This document shows positions 1 to 6,103 of a DNA stretch of 9,506 bases, piece by piece. Source of the DNA: SIG565 sp045651765 (GTDB lineage Bacteria; Bacillota; Clostridia; Oscillospirales; Acutalibacteraceae). The stretch is from the NCBI GenBank assembly GCA_045651765.1, contig JAZRSY010000025.1, positions 1 to 9,506 on the forward strand. The letters are read 5' to 3'. The first letter of the stretch is position 1; each line of letters begins with the position of its first letter. The translations under genes were made by a program, and so were the position numbers. The notes below the pieces were generated by a model. The model was not told the DNA's origin. It ran no database searches and was given only the letters and a program-made list of their open reading frames with translations.

Positions 1-179
1 TTATTATTGCTATTTTCGCTATTGTTTAATTCTTGTGATGAGCCGATTGTTTGATCGTTATTAGATGGTATAACCAAATTTTTATCTAATAATTTTGCGG
101 CAATAATAATACCTAAAAGCAGTATTATGGCAATTACTATAATAATAATGTTCTTTTTTGTAAAAAGAGTGCTATTCAT
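1..179 (-). CDS. N-terminal part of an unknown membrane-anchored protein (cut by window edge)
   Basis: An open frame of 59 codons starts at ATG 177-179 and runs off the left edge without a stop. A GGGAGG ribosome site lies 6-7 bases upstream and a strong promoter lies further upstream, so the start is well supported. The product begins MNSTLFTKKN, then has one very hydrophobic stretch (about residues 10-28, mostly Ile and Leu), followed by a polar Asn/Ser/Gln-rich segment (about 38-59). This is the pattern of an uncleaved signal anchor or signal peptide followed by a low-complexity extracellular linker. No Cys follows the hydrophobic segment, so it is not a lipoprotein. The functional domain must lie outside the window; no function can be assigned. 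It is transcribed separately from rhaA, because a terminator and a promoter lie between them. Confidence 0.75.
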   Translation of the reverse strand, partial: MNSTLFTKKNIIIIVIAIILLLGIIIAAKLLDKNLVIPSNNDQTIGSSQELNNSENSNN

Positions 180-214
180 AAGTAAAACCTCCCAAAATAA
201 AATCTACATAAATT

Positions 215-243
215 ATTATATTAAAATTGTATAAAAAAGTCAA
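215..243 (-). promoter_or_regulatory. Sigma-A-type promoter of the truncated membrane-protein gene
   Basis: On the minus strand TTGACT (238-243) and TATAAT (215-220) are separated by exactly 17 bases. The -10 is a perfect match and the -35 matches 5 of 6. It lies 36 bases upstream of the ATG at 179, just after the rhaA terminator. Confidence 0.85.
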
Positions 244-260
244 GCATATGACCATTAAGA

Positions 261-300
261 TTATAAAAAGTGCCTATACCAAAATTTAGCATAGGCACTT
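261..300 (-). terminator. Rho-independent terminator of rhaA
   Basis: A perfect 10-bp inverted repeat AAGTGCCTAT / ATAGGCACTT (268-277 and 291-300) with a 13-base loop is followed, in the minus-strand direction, by a run of five T. It begins 4 bases after the rhaA stop codon. The plus-strand side lacks a T-run, so it works in the rhaA direction. Confidence 0.9.
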
Positions 301-304
301 AAAA

Positions 305-1540
305 TTATCTTTTTAATAAAACTTCTTTTTCGTAGGCCATAACCTCGGTTAAATAATCGGGATTAATGTTTTCACGTTTTAAATATTCAGTCCAAACATC
401 TCCGAATGGTGCGGTTTTAAGTTCTTCGGAAAGCACCATAACCTCGGTTAAACGGTTTTCGTTTTGTAATTCTTTTAAAGATTCGGGTTGCAATAAAGCA
501 AATAATAATGCTTTTTCAACGCTTCTAACACCGGTTATCCAAGCGGAAATACGGTTAATTGATGCATCAAAATAATCGGTTGCAATAAATACTCTGTCGA
601 GTGCGTTATTGCGAACTATTTCTTTGGCAATTTCTTTGGTTTCATCGTCAAAAATAACTACGTGGTCGCTATCCCAACGAACAGCACGGGTTACATGCAA
701 AGCAACTTTTTCGTTAAATAGCAGTAAAGAAGAAATTTTATCGCTTACAACTTCGGTTGGGTGGTAGTGGCCGTTATCCATAAGTGGAGTAATGCCTTTA
801 TAATCAGAATAAGATAAGCAGAACTCGGCAGAACCCACAGTATAGCTTTCAAGACCAATGCCAAACACCTTAGATTCAAGAGTTATGTAAACCTTGGATT
901 TATCGTAAGGAACAGATAAAATTTTATCGAGCGAGTCTTTAAACCTTGCCCTAGGTGCTAAACGGTCGGCAGGAATATCTTTATATCCATCGGGTATCCA
1001 AATGTTCATAACACAAGGAATTCCTGTTTCGTTGGCAAAGTATTCGGCAATTTTAATACAAGCCTGGCCGTGCTCTATCCAATATTTACGAACATCATCA
1101 TCGGGTGATGATAATGTTAAATTATCTTTTACCATTGGGTGTGCAAAGAAGGTTGGGTTGAAATCGAGCCCCATTCCCCTTTCTTTAGCAAAATCTAACC
1201 ACTTTTTAAAGTGTTTTGGTTCAATATTGTTGCGTCCTGCATTGTCGCCTTCTTCAATAATGGCGTAGCTGGCATGAAGATTTAACTTCTTTTTGCCGGG
1301 AATGAGTGATATTGCTTTATCAATATCGGCCATTAGTTGTTCGGGTGTGCAGGCTTTGCCGGGGTAATTACCGGTTGTTTGAATACCGCCCGAAAGTGAT
1401 TCACGGCTATCAAAACCTACAACATCATCGCCTTGCCAACAATGAATGCTTATTGGTACATTTTTTAAGGTATTAAGCGCTTTTTCGGTATCTACGCCTA
1501 ATTTTGCATAAATTTCTTTGGCTTGCTCGTATCTGTTCAT
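305..1540 (-). CDS. rhaA: L-rhamnose isomerase
   Basis: RhaA converts L-rhamnose to L-rhamnulose, the first step of cytoplasmic rhamnose catabolism, using two divalent metals (usually Mn). The 411-residue length fits the family (E. coli about 419). Residues align with the E. coli enzyme at a constant offset of 12: structural-metal ligands E222, D255, H282 and D322, and catalytic-metal ligands H258, D290 and D292. Signatures seen are SIHCWQGDDV (31-40), LESKVFGIG (221-229), DNGHYHPTEV (255-264), RWDSDHV (288-294) and DYFDASINR (322-330). All key residues are present, so it should be active. The ATG at 1538-1540 is preceded by AAGGGG at 8 bases. It has its own promoter and terminator. No rhamnulokinase or aldolase gene is adjacent, so the rest of the pathway must lie elsewhere. 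Confidence 0.97.
   Translation of the reverse strand: MNRYEQAKEIYAKLGVDTEKALNTLKNVPISIHCWQGDDVVGFDSRESLSGGIQTTGNYPGKACTPEQLMADIDKAISLIPGKKKLNLHASYAIIEEGDNAGRNNIEPKHFKKWLDFAKERGMGLDFNPTFFAHPMVKDNLTLSSPDDDVRKYWIEHGQACIKIAEYFANETGIPCVMNIWIPDGYKDIPADRLAPRARFKDSLDKILSVPYDKSKVYITLESKVFGIGLESYTVGSAEFCLSYSDYKGITPLMDNGHYHPTEVVSDKISSLLLFNEKVALHVTRAVRWDSDHVVIFDDETKEIAKEIVRNNALDRVFIATDYFDASINRISAWITGVRSVEKALLFALLQPESLKELQNENRLTEVMVLSEELKTAPFGDVWTEYLKRENINPDYLTEVMAYEKEVLLKR
337..452. repeat. 17-bp direct repeat inside rhaA
   Basis: The 17-mer CCATAACCTCGGTTAAA occurs at 337-353 and again at 436-452, 99 bp (33 codons) apart and in the same frame. On the coding strand each copy covers LTEVM (residues 364-368 and 397-401). 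The flanking protein is not repeated, so this is a short coincidence of codon use rather than a domain duplication. Confidence 0.6.
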
Positions 1541-1572
1541 ATAATATACCCCTTAAATTATATTTTTTTATT

Positions 1573-1601
1573 ATAATATCATTTTTAACGGCATAGTTCA
1601 A
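1573..1601 (-). promoter_or_regulatory. Probable promoter of rhaA
   Basis: On the minus strand TTGAAC (1596-1601) and TATTAT (1573-1578) are 17 bases apart. A perfect TATAAT overlaps at 1570-1575 but would need a 20-base spacer. It sits in the 70-base gap directly after the deacetylase stop. No dyad operator and no hairpin terminator is visible in this gap, so read-through from the upstream operon is possible. Confidence 0.6.
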
Positions 1602-1610
1602 GTGTTTTTC

Positions 1611-3125
1611 TTAATTTGCTATTGTGTGTTTAACATCGTTGGTTTTTTCGTTAATAGAATTAAAGGTATAACCTTGGCTTTTAGCATAATTAATAATCTC
1701 TTGCAACGACTGTGCTGTTGTTATTTTGTTATCAAAATCGTGCATAAGCACAACATTTGTGCGGCCTTTTTTCAGGCCTTCTTTTACCCTATTTATAATA
1801 TAATAAGTCTGCATAGCGGTACCGTCGGCATCACCGCTGTCAACATTCCAGTCAAAATAACGCCAACCGCTGTTTAATAATGTATGGGCAGCGGCAGTTA
1901 CAACACCTTTACAATACTTTTTACTAATTAAATTTGAACTGCCTCCAGGGAAACGCATTATTGTTGCAATATAACCTGTGTCATTTTTAAGTTTTTCTGC
2001 CAAAGAATTTACATTATTTATAAAAGCATGCTCGCTTTTATAAATAACCGAATAATCGTGCGAAAGGCCATGTATTCCTATGGTATGGCCTTCGGAAATC
2101 ATTCGTTTGATTATTGGTAATTCGTCGGCCGAATAATCTAATATAAAAAATGTAGCCTTAATGTTATTAGCCTTTAAAATATCTAACACAGTGTTAGTAA
2201 CGGGGCTTGGTCCATCATCGAAGGTTAAATATATTGGGTTAACATTTACATTGTCGGGTTCGTAAACATTAAATTGAATATACATTTGGTTGGTATTGCC
2301 TGCTTTGTCGGAAACAGTATATTTAACCGAATATGAGCCAATTTTTGTACTGTCAACGCTGCCTTCAATTTTAATAAGTGAAGTAACATCGCCATCTAAA
2401 TCATCACTGGCAGTTACGGTGGGCATGGTAAATTCCCCGTTAACCACAATTCCAACAACCTGCTCTACACTGCTTGAAAATTGTGGCTTAACAATATCTT
2501 TTACAATAATATTTCGAGTAGCTGTAACTCTATTACCAGAAGAATCGGACACCGTATATGTAATTTTATAATTGCCGTTTAATTGTTTTTCTTTATCTAC
2601 AATAACCGAACCTGTTAAGTCGCCATCGTAATTATCTTGAGCAGTAAAACCTAATTCTGTGTAAAAATCAATAGAAGAAACCGTTAATTCGTTATTGCCA
2701 ATTAACTCTAAATTAGGGGCAGTGTCATCGACCACCAAAACATTCCTTTGGGCTGAATAATTTTGCCCTCTTATAGAAAACTCATAGTTAATTTTATATT
2801 CACCCAACACATTTGTATCAACGCTGCCGGTGTATATAATTTTGTCACTATAGTTTTTATTTCTAAAAATTGCTTCGGCGCCCGGGTCGGTGAACTCAGA
2901 AAAAACAGGAACAACAATATTAGCGTTACCTTTTATTCTAAAGAATGGCTTCTCTAAAAACTCAATAGTAAACACAGATATAAAAGACACAGATATAGCT
3001 ATTAAAGAAGTTATTACCGAAATATAAACCGACATTTCCTTCTTTTTGCACAAAATTATAAATACACTTACAAGTATAACGGCCGCAACAATAATTGCGG
3101 TTTGTATTATTTGAATGACTGTCAT
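1611..3125 (-). CDS. Membrane-anchored polysaccharide deacetylase (NodB/CE4) with Ig-like modules
   Basis: This is a 504-residue metal-dependent deacetylase that removes acetyl groups from peptidoglycan or another cell-surface polysaccharide. Two hydrophobic segments (about 5-26 and 31-55), separated by KKKE, anchor it with the C-terminal part outside. Three Ig-like modules of the DUF5011/Big_3 type follow (about 60-133, 136-210 and 213-288). The last two share DGD(L/V)T and Y(T)VSD..GN motifs. The NodB domain (about 295-492) has the CE4 motifs in order: TFDDGPS (D303 base, D304 metal), HGLSHD (H352 and H356 metal ligands), RFPGG (R391), FDWNVD (D425) and VLMHD (H462). It is therefore likely active. 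The ATG follows AAGGA at 10 bases, and this site overlaps the mtaB stop codon, so the gene is co-transcribed and probably translationally coupled with mtaB. Exact substrate is not shown by sequence. Confidence 0.92.
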   Translation of the reverse strand: MTVIQIIQTAIIVAAVILVSVFIILCKKKEMSVYISVITSLIAISVSFISVFTIEFLEKPFFRIKGNANIVVPVFSEFTDPGAEAIFRNKNYSDKIIYTGSVDTNVLGEYKINYEFSIRGQNYSAQRNVLVVDDTAPNLELIGNNELTVSSIDFYTELGFTAQDNYDGDLTGSVIVDKEKQLNGNYKITYTVSDSSGNRVTATRNIIVKDIVKPQFSSSVEQVVGIVVNGEFTMPTVTASDDLDGDVTSLIKIEGSVDSTKIGSYSVKYTVSDKAGNTNQMYIQFNVYEPDNVNVNPIYLTFDDGPSPVTNTVLDILKANNIKATFFILDYSADELPIIKRMISEGHTIGIHGLSHDYSVIYKSEHAFINNVNSLAEKLKNDTGYIATIMRFPGGSSNLISKKYCKGVVTAAAHTLLNSGWRYFDWNVDSGDADGTAMQTYYIINRVKEGLKKGRTNVVLMHDFDNKITTAQSLQEIINYAKSQGYTFNSINEKTNDVKHTIAN

Positions 3126-3138
3126 TTAATGTTTTTCC

Positions 3139-4425
3139 TTATATTATTTTTCCAACACAAAAATTGTTATTAATGCCTTCTATTTTAACATTTTTTATTT
3201 GACCGCACAAATCGATTTCACTCTCAACTAAGCAGGGTGTGTAATTTTCGGTATAGCCAAAATAAAAACCGTCTTGCTTGGTTTCAAACAAAACCGAAGC
3301 CGTTAAACCAATTTGGCTTTTTAAAAACTCTAATTCATTAGTATTGGTTAACTCAATCATTTTACGGCTGCGTTCTTGTTTAATTGAATTTTGCAACTGA
3401 TTAGGCATTTTGTCGGCCACGGTGCCGGACCGCCTTGAATAAGCAAAAATATGTGATTTTGCAAAACCAACTTTGTTAACAAATGCAAGACTTTCCTTAA
3501 ACTCGTGTTCAGTCTCACCCGCAAAACCTACCATAATATCGGTAGTAATGGATGGGTTTTTGAATATTTTTCTAATTCTTAACACTAAGTCGTAATAAAA
3601 TTCTGTATCATAGTGGCGATTCATTCTTTTAAGTGTGGTGTTACTTCCTGACTGAAGTGATAAATGGAACTGTGGACAAAATTTTTCTATGCTATTAAGT
3701 CCTAACAGCAGTTCATCACTCATTAAATCGGGCTCAAGTGAGCCTAATCTAATTCTTTTAATTCCGTCAACTTCGCTTACAGCCTTTACGGCATTAAACA
3801 AATTAATATTGCTGCCCTTACCGTAGGAAGAAAGGTTAATTCCAACCAAAACAACCTCGGTAAAACCGGCTAATGCAAGTTTTTCAGCTTCTGCTTTAAT
3901 TTCACTAATAGGTTTTGAGCGTACAAAACCGCGTGCATAAGGAATTACACAGTAGGTGCAAAACCTGTCGCATCCATCCTCTATTTTCATAAAAGCACGG
4001 GTATGCTCGGAAAAAGAAGAAATTTCGGGGGTGTAATATTCTTCATTTTTGTAGTGTTCTTTAATCTCTACAATTCTGTTTTTTGATTTTATAAAATCTT
4101 CTACTAAATTTGGTAAGTTTTTATGGTTACTGTTGCCTATAACAATATCGGCTTGTGAAAAGGTTTGGGCAAAATCCGGAGAACTTTGCGGTAGGCAACC
4201 CATTAAAACTGTGACAGCATCAGGGTTTTTAGATTTAAACTTTCTGACAGTTTGGCGGGTTTTTCGGTCGCTTTCTGCCGTTACTGTACAGGAATTTATA
4301 ATAAAAACATCGGCCTCTTCGGGTTTAGTTACCACCGAATAGCCTTTATTTTCAAATAATTCACGCACAGCCTGCGTTTCGTATTGGTTTACCTTGCATC
4401 CGAGTGTATAAAAAGCTACCTTCAT
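3139..4425 (-). CDS. mtaB: tRNA t6A37 methylthiotransferase (MtaB)
   Basis: MtaB is a cytoplasmic radical-SAM Fe-S enzyme that adds a methylthio group to t6A37 in tRNAs reading ANN codons, giving ms2t6A. The 428-residue product has the three-part family layout: an N-terminal UPF0004 domain with cluster cysteines C10 (TLGCKVNQYE, typical of MtaB rather than MiaB or RimO), C46 (NSCTVTAESD) and C77 (MGCLPQ); a radical-SAM domain with CxxxCxxC (C152, C156, C159 in GCDRFCTYC); and a C-terminal TRAM domain (about 362-428). The frame is open upstream to an ATG at 4509. I chose ATG 4423-4425 because the homologous N-terminus MKVAFYTLGC starts there, AGGGGGG lies 5 bases before it, and a strong promoter lies inside the upstream extension. 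The deacetylase gene follows after a 13-base gap. Confidence 0.95.
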   Translation of the reverse strand: MKVAFYTLGCKVNQYETQAVRELFENKGYSVVTKPEEADVFIINSCTVTAESDRKTRQTVRKFKSKNPDAVTVLMGCLPQSSPDFAQTFSQADIVIGNSNHKNLPNLVEDFIKSKNRIVEIKEHYKNEEYYTPEISSFSEHTRAFMKIEDGCDRFCTYCVIPYARGFVRSKPISEIKAEAEKLALAGFTEVVLVGINLSSYGKGSNINLFNAVKAVSEVDGIKRIRLGSLEPDLMSDELLLGLNSIEKFCPQFHLSLQSGSNTTLKRMNRHYDTEFYYDLVLRIRKIFKNPSITTDIMVGFAGETEHEFKESLAFVNKVGFAKSHIFAYSRRSGTVADKMPNQLQNSIKQERSRKMIELTNTNELEFLKSQIGLTASVLFETKQDGFYFGYTENYTPCLVESEIDLCGQIKNVKIEGINNNFCVGKII

Positions 4426-4430
4426 ACAAT

Positions 4431-4437
4431 CCCCCCT
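4431..4437 (-). promoter_or_regulatory. Ribosome binding site that sets the mtaB start
   Basis: AGGGGGG on the minus strand lies 5 bases upstream of ATG 4423-4425. It favours this start over the in-frame ATG at 4507-4509. Confidence 0.7.
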
Positions 4438-4446
4438 AACCAATTC

Positions 4447-4475
4447 ATTATAAAACAAAATATTACTTTTTTCAA
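4447..4475 (-). promoter_or_regulatory. Sigma-A-type promoter of the mtaB-deacetylase operon
   Basis: On the minus strand TTGAAA (4470-4475) and a perfect TATAAT (4447-4452) are spaced 17 bases apart. The expected start of transcription is near 4440, leaving a leader of only about 15 bases. Confidence 0.85.
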
Positions 4476-4507
4476 TCGCTTTTGGCACAATATTTTTTAT
4501 TTTTAAC

Positions 4508-4537
4508 ATAAAAAAAGGAGGTAAATTTTACCTCCTT
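4508..4537 (-). terminator. Rho-independent terminator of the ABC-transporter operon
   Basis: An inverted repeat AAGGAGGTAAA / TTTACCTCCTT (4515-4525 and 4527-4537; practical stem about 9 bp) is followed on the minus strand by seven T. It begins 7 bases after the ATPase stop codon. The plus-strand side also has GTTTTT, so it may work weakly in both directions. Confidence 0.9.
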
Positions 4538-4544
4538 GTTTTTA

Positions 4545-5285
4545 TTACAATACTTTAGAAAGAAAATCTTTTAAGCGTTCGGATTTTGGATTTTCAAAAA
4601 ATTCTTTTGGGACATTTTCTTCCAAAATAACGCCTTCGTCAATAAACAAAACTCTGTCGGCAACTTCGCGGGCAAAGCCCATTTCGTGTGTTACCACAAC
4701 CATCGTCATGCCATCGGCAGCAAGGGACTTCATAACCTCTAAAACCTCGCCTACCATTTCGGGGTCTAGGGCACTTGTTGGCTCGTCAAACAACATAACA
4801 TCGGGGTTCATTGCCAAAGACCTTACAATTGCCACACGCTGTTTTTGTCCACCCGAAAGTTGTGATGGATAAGCATTGGCTCGGTCGGCCAAACCAACGC
4901 GTTCCAAAAGCTCTAATGCTCTTTTTTCGGCTTCTTCGTTTGAAAGTTTTAAAAGGCTTGTTGGAGCCTTTGTCATATTCTTCAAAATATTCATGTGTGG
5001 GAAAAGGTTAAATTGTTGGAAAACCATGCCCATTTTTTGTCTATGAATATTTATGTTGGATTTTTTTGAAGTGATATCTTCGCCACTAAAATAAATTTTA
5101 CCGCTTGTTGGTTCTTCCAGGCGATTAAGACAACGTAAAAATGTTGATTTACCCGAACCGGATGCACCAATTACAACAACAACTTCTCCCTTTTTAATTT
5201 CGGTGTTAATGCCCTTTAACACTTCTAATTTGCCAAAAGATTTTTTTAAATCTTCAACCTTAATTATAGTATTATTAGTGATCAC
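4545..5285 (-). CDS. Polar amino-acid ABC transporter, ATP-binding protein
   Basis: This is the cytoplasmic ATPase of a PAAT-family amino-acid importer (GlnQ/HisP type); it works as a dimer on the permease encoded just upstream. The 246-residue product has Walker A GASGSGKST (40-48), Q-loop FQQFNLFPHM (89-98; the NLFPH form is typical of PAAT ATPases), signature LSGGQ (143-147), Walker B VMLFDE (163-168), SALD (171-174) and the switch histidine H200 (VVVTH). The start is chosen as GTG 5283-5285: AGGAGG lies 10 bases upstream and the protein then begins MITNNTIIKVEDL, as expected for the family. A TTG at 5316-5318 would add 11 residues but has no ribosome site. It overlaps the permease gene by 11 bases, indicating translational coupling. 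The exact amino acid cannot be told from the ATPase. Confidence 0.95.
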   Translation of the reverse strand: MITNNTIIKVEDLKKSFGKLEVLKGINTEIKKGEVVVVIGASGSGKSTFLRCLNRLEEPTSGKIYFSGEDITSKKSNINIHRQKMGMVFQQFNLFPHMNILKNMTKAPTSLLKLSNEEAEKRALELLERVGLADRANAYPSQLSGGQKQRVAIVRSLAMNPDVMLFDEPTSALDPEMVGEVLEVMKSLAADGMTMVVVTHEMGFAREVADRVLFIDEGVILEENVPKEFFENPKSERLKDFLSKVL

Positions 5286-6027
5286 TCTTACGCAACCTCC
5301 TCTCAAGAATTCCCACAAGCCATGAGAGAATTATAACCAAAACAAGATAAATAACCGCAACACTAAGCAATGGAATAAAATATGAGAACGTTCTGCCTGC
5401 TATTGTATTACCGGCTTTTGTAAGGTCGGTTACACCAACATAACCTGCAACAGAGGTTTCTTTTAAAAGTGCAATAAATTCATTACAAAGGGTTGGCAAA
5501 ACAGCCTTAAACATTTGTGGAATTATTATGTACCACATTGTTTGAAAGTAGTTAAAACCAAGACTTCGACCTGCCTCGAACTGACCATTATCTACCGACA
5601 TAATGCCTGCACGGAAAATTTCGGCAACATATGCACCGGAATTTATACCAAACGCAAACATAGCAACCGGAACGCCATCGTCTGCAGCGGCAAATATTAT
5701 AAAATATGAAATCATAAGTTGAACAACAACCGGAGTTCCCCTGGCTATTGTTATATATAACTTACAAATTGAATTTAGCACAGATAAAATGCCATAACCT
5801 ATTCCGCCGCGTATTTTAAGCGATTCTGCATTTTTATCGAACGAAGTTCTAATGGCGGCCACAACTATACCAATAGCAACACCTATTGCTAAAGCTACTA
5901 TAGTTATTAAAAATGTGTTTTTAAGACCCTGAATTATAAACTTGTAGCGTTCGCCATCTATCATAACGCTACAAAATTCATTGTACAAATCTTTAAAGAA
6001 AAAACCTATGGTTTTAAAAAAGTTCAC
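5275..6027 (-). CDS. Polar amino-acid ABC transporter, permease
   Basis: This 250-residue integral membrane protein of the HisM/GlnP/ArtQ type forms the transport channel, probably as a homodimer because only one permease gene is present. Hydrophobic segments are visible at about 35-58, 77-93, 100-114, 120-136, 163-180 and 217-240. The PAAT landmark RGTP (96-99) and the EAA loop that contacts the ATPase (EAGRSLGF, 151-158, to P170) are present. An N-terminal extension of about 30 residues precedes the core. The start is GTG 6025-6027, with AAGGGG 7 bases before it; no ATG is near. It lies downstream of the binding-protein gene, across a hairpin terminator, and overlaps the ATPase gene. Confidence 0.93.
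   Translation of the reverse strand: MNFFKTIGFFFKDLYNEFCSVMIDGERYKFIIQGLKNTFLITIVALAIGVAIGIVVAAIRTSFDKNAESLKIRGGIGYGILSVLNSICKLYITIARGTPVVVQLMISYFIIFAAADDGVPVAMFAFGINSGAYVAEIFRAGIMSVDNGQFEAGRSLGFNYFQTMWYIIIPQMFKAVLPTLCNEFIALLKETSVAGYVGVTDLTKAGNTIAGRTFSYFIPLLSVAVIYLVLVIILSWLVGILERRLRKSDH
5296..5301 (-). promoter_or_regulatory. Ribosome binding site that sets the ATPase GTG start
   Basis: AGGAGG on the minus strand lies within the last codons of the permease gene, 10 bases upstream of GTG 5283-5285. It is too close to serve any TTG codon beside it and supports the GTG start. Confidence 0.65.
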
Positions 6028-6050
6028 ACTAGTTCCCCTTTCAAAAAGTC

Positions 6051-6078
6051 AAAAAACAGGGCGGATTATACCGCCCTG
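6051..6078 (-). terminator. Intra-operon attenuating terminator between binding protein and permease
   Basis: A perfect 8-bp GC-rich stem CAGGGCGG / CCGCCCTG (6057-6064 and 6071-6078) with a 6-base loop is followed on the minus strand by six T. It lies 25 bases after the binding-protein stop and upstream of the permease GTG. Because no separate promoter is visible for the permease, some read-through is expected. The effect would be more binding-protein message than permease and ATPase message. Confidence 0.88.
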
Positions 6079-6103
6079 AAATTATTAGCGAAAAATTCAA
6101 TTA

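Noticed and set aside
366..575. Plus-strand open frames inside rhaA and the other minus-strand genes
   Set aside because: They lie antisense within well-supported genes, have no ribosome sites, and their products look like nothing recognisable.
1541..1610. A terminator for the mtaB-deacetylase operon
   Set aside because: I looked for a hairpin followed by T on the minus strand and found none. The gap holds only the rhaA promoter.
4426..4509. A 28-residue N-terminal extension of MtaB from the ATG at 4507-4509
   Set aside because: The extension contains the operon's own promoter, lacks a ribosome site, and has no counterpart in the family, which starts at the LGC(K/R)VNQYE block.
5286..5318. 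TTG start at 5316-5318 for the ATPase, giving 257 residues
   Set aside because: The extra residues merely re-read the permease end and ribosome site in another frame. The GTG at 5283-5285 has AGGAGG at a usable distance and gives the normal family N-terminus.
6065..6070. TATAAT on the minus strand as a promoter for the permease
   Set aside because: It is the loop of the intra-operon hairpin. The only TTGAAT upstream is 24 bases away, too far for a -35.
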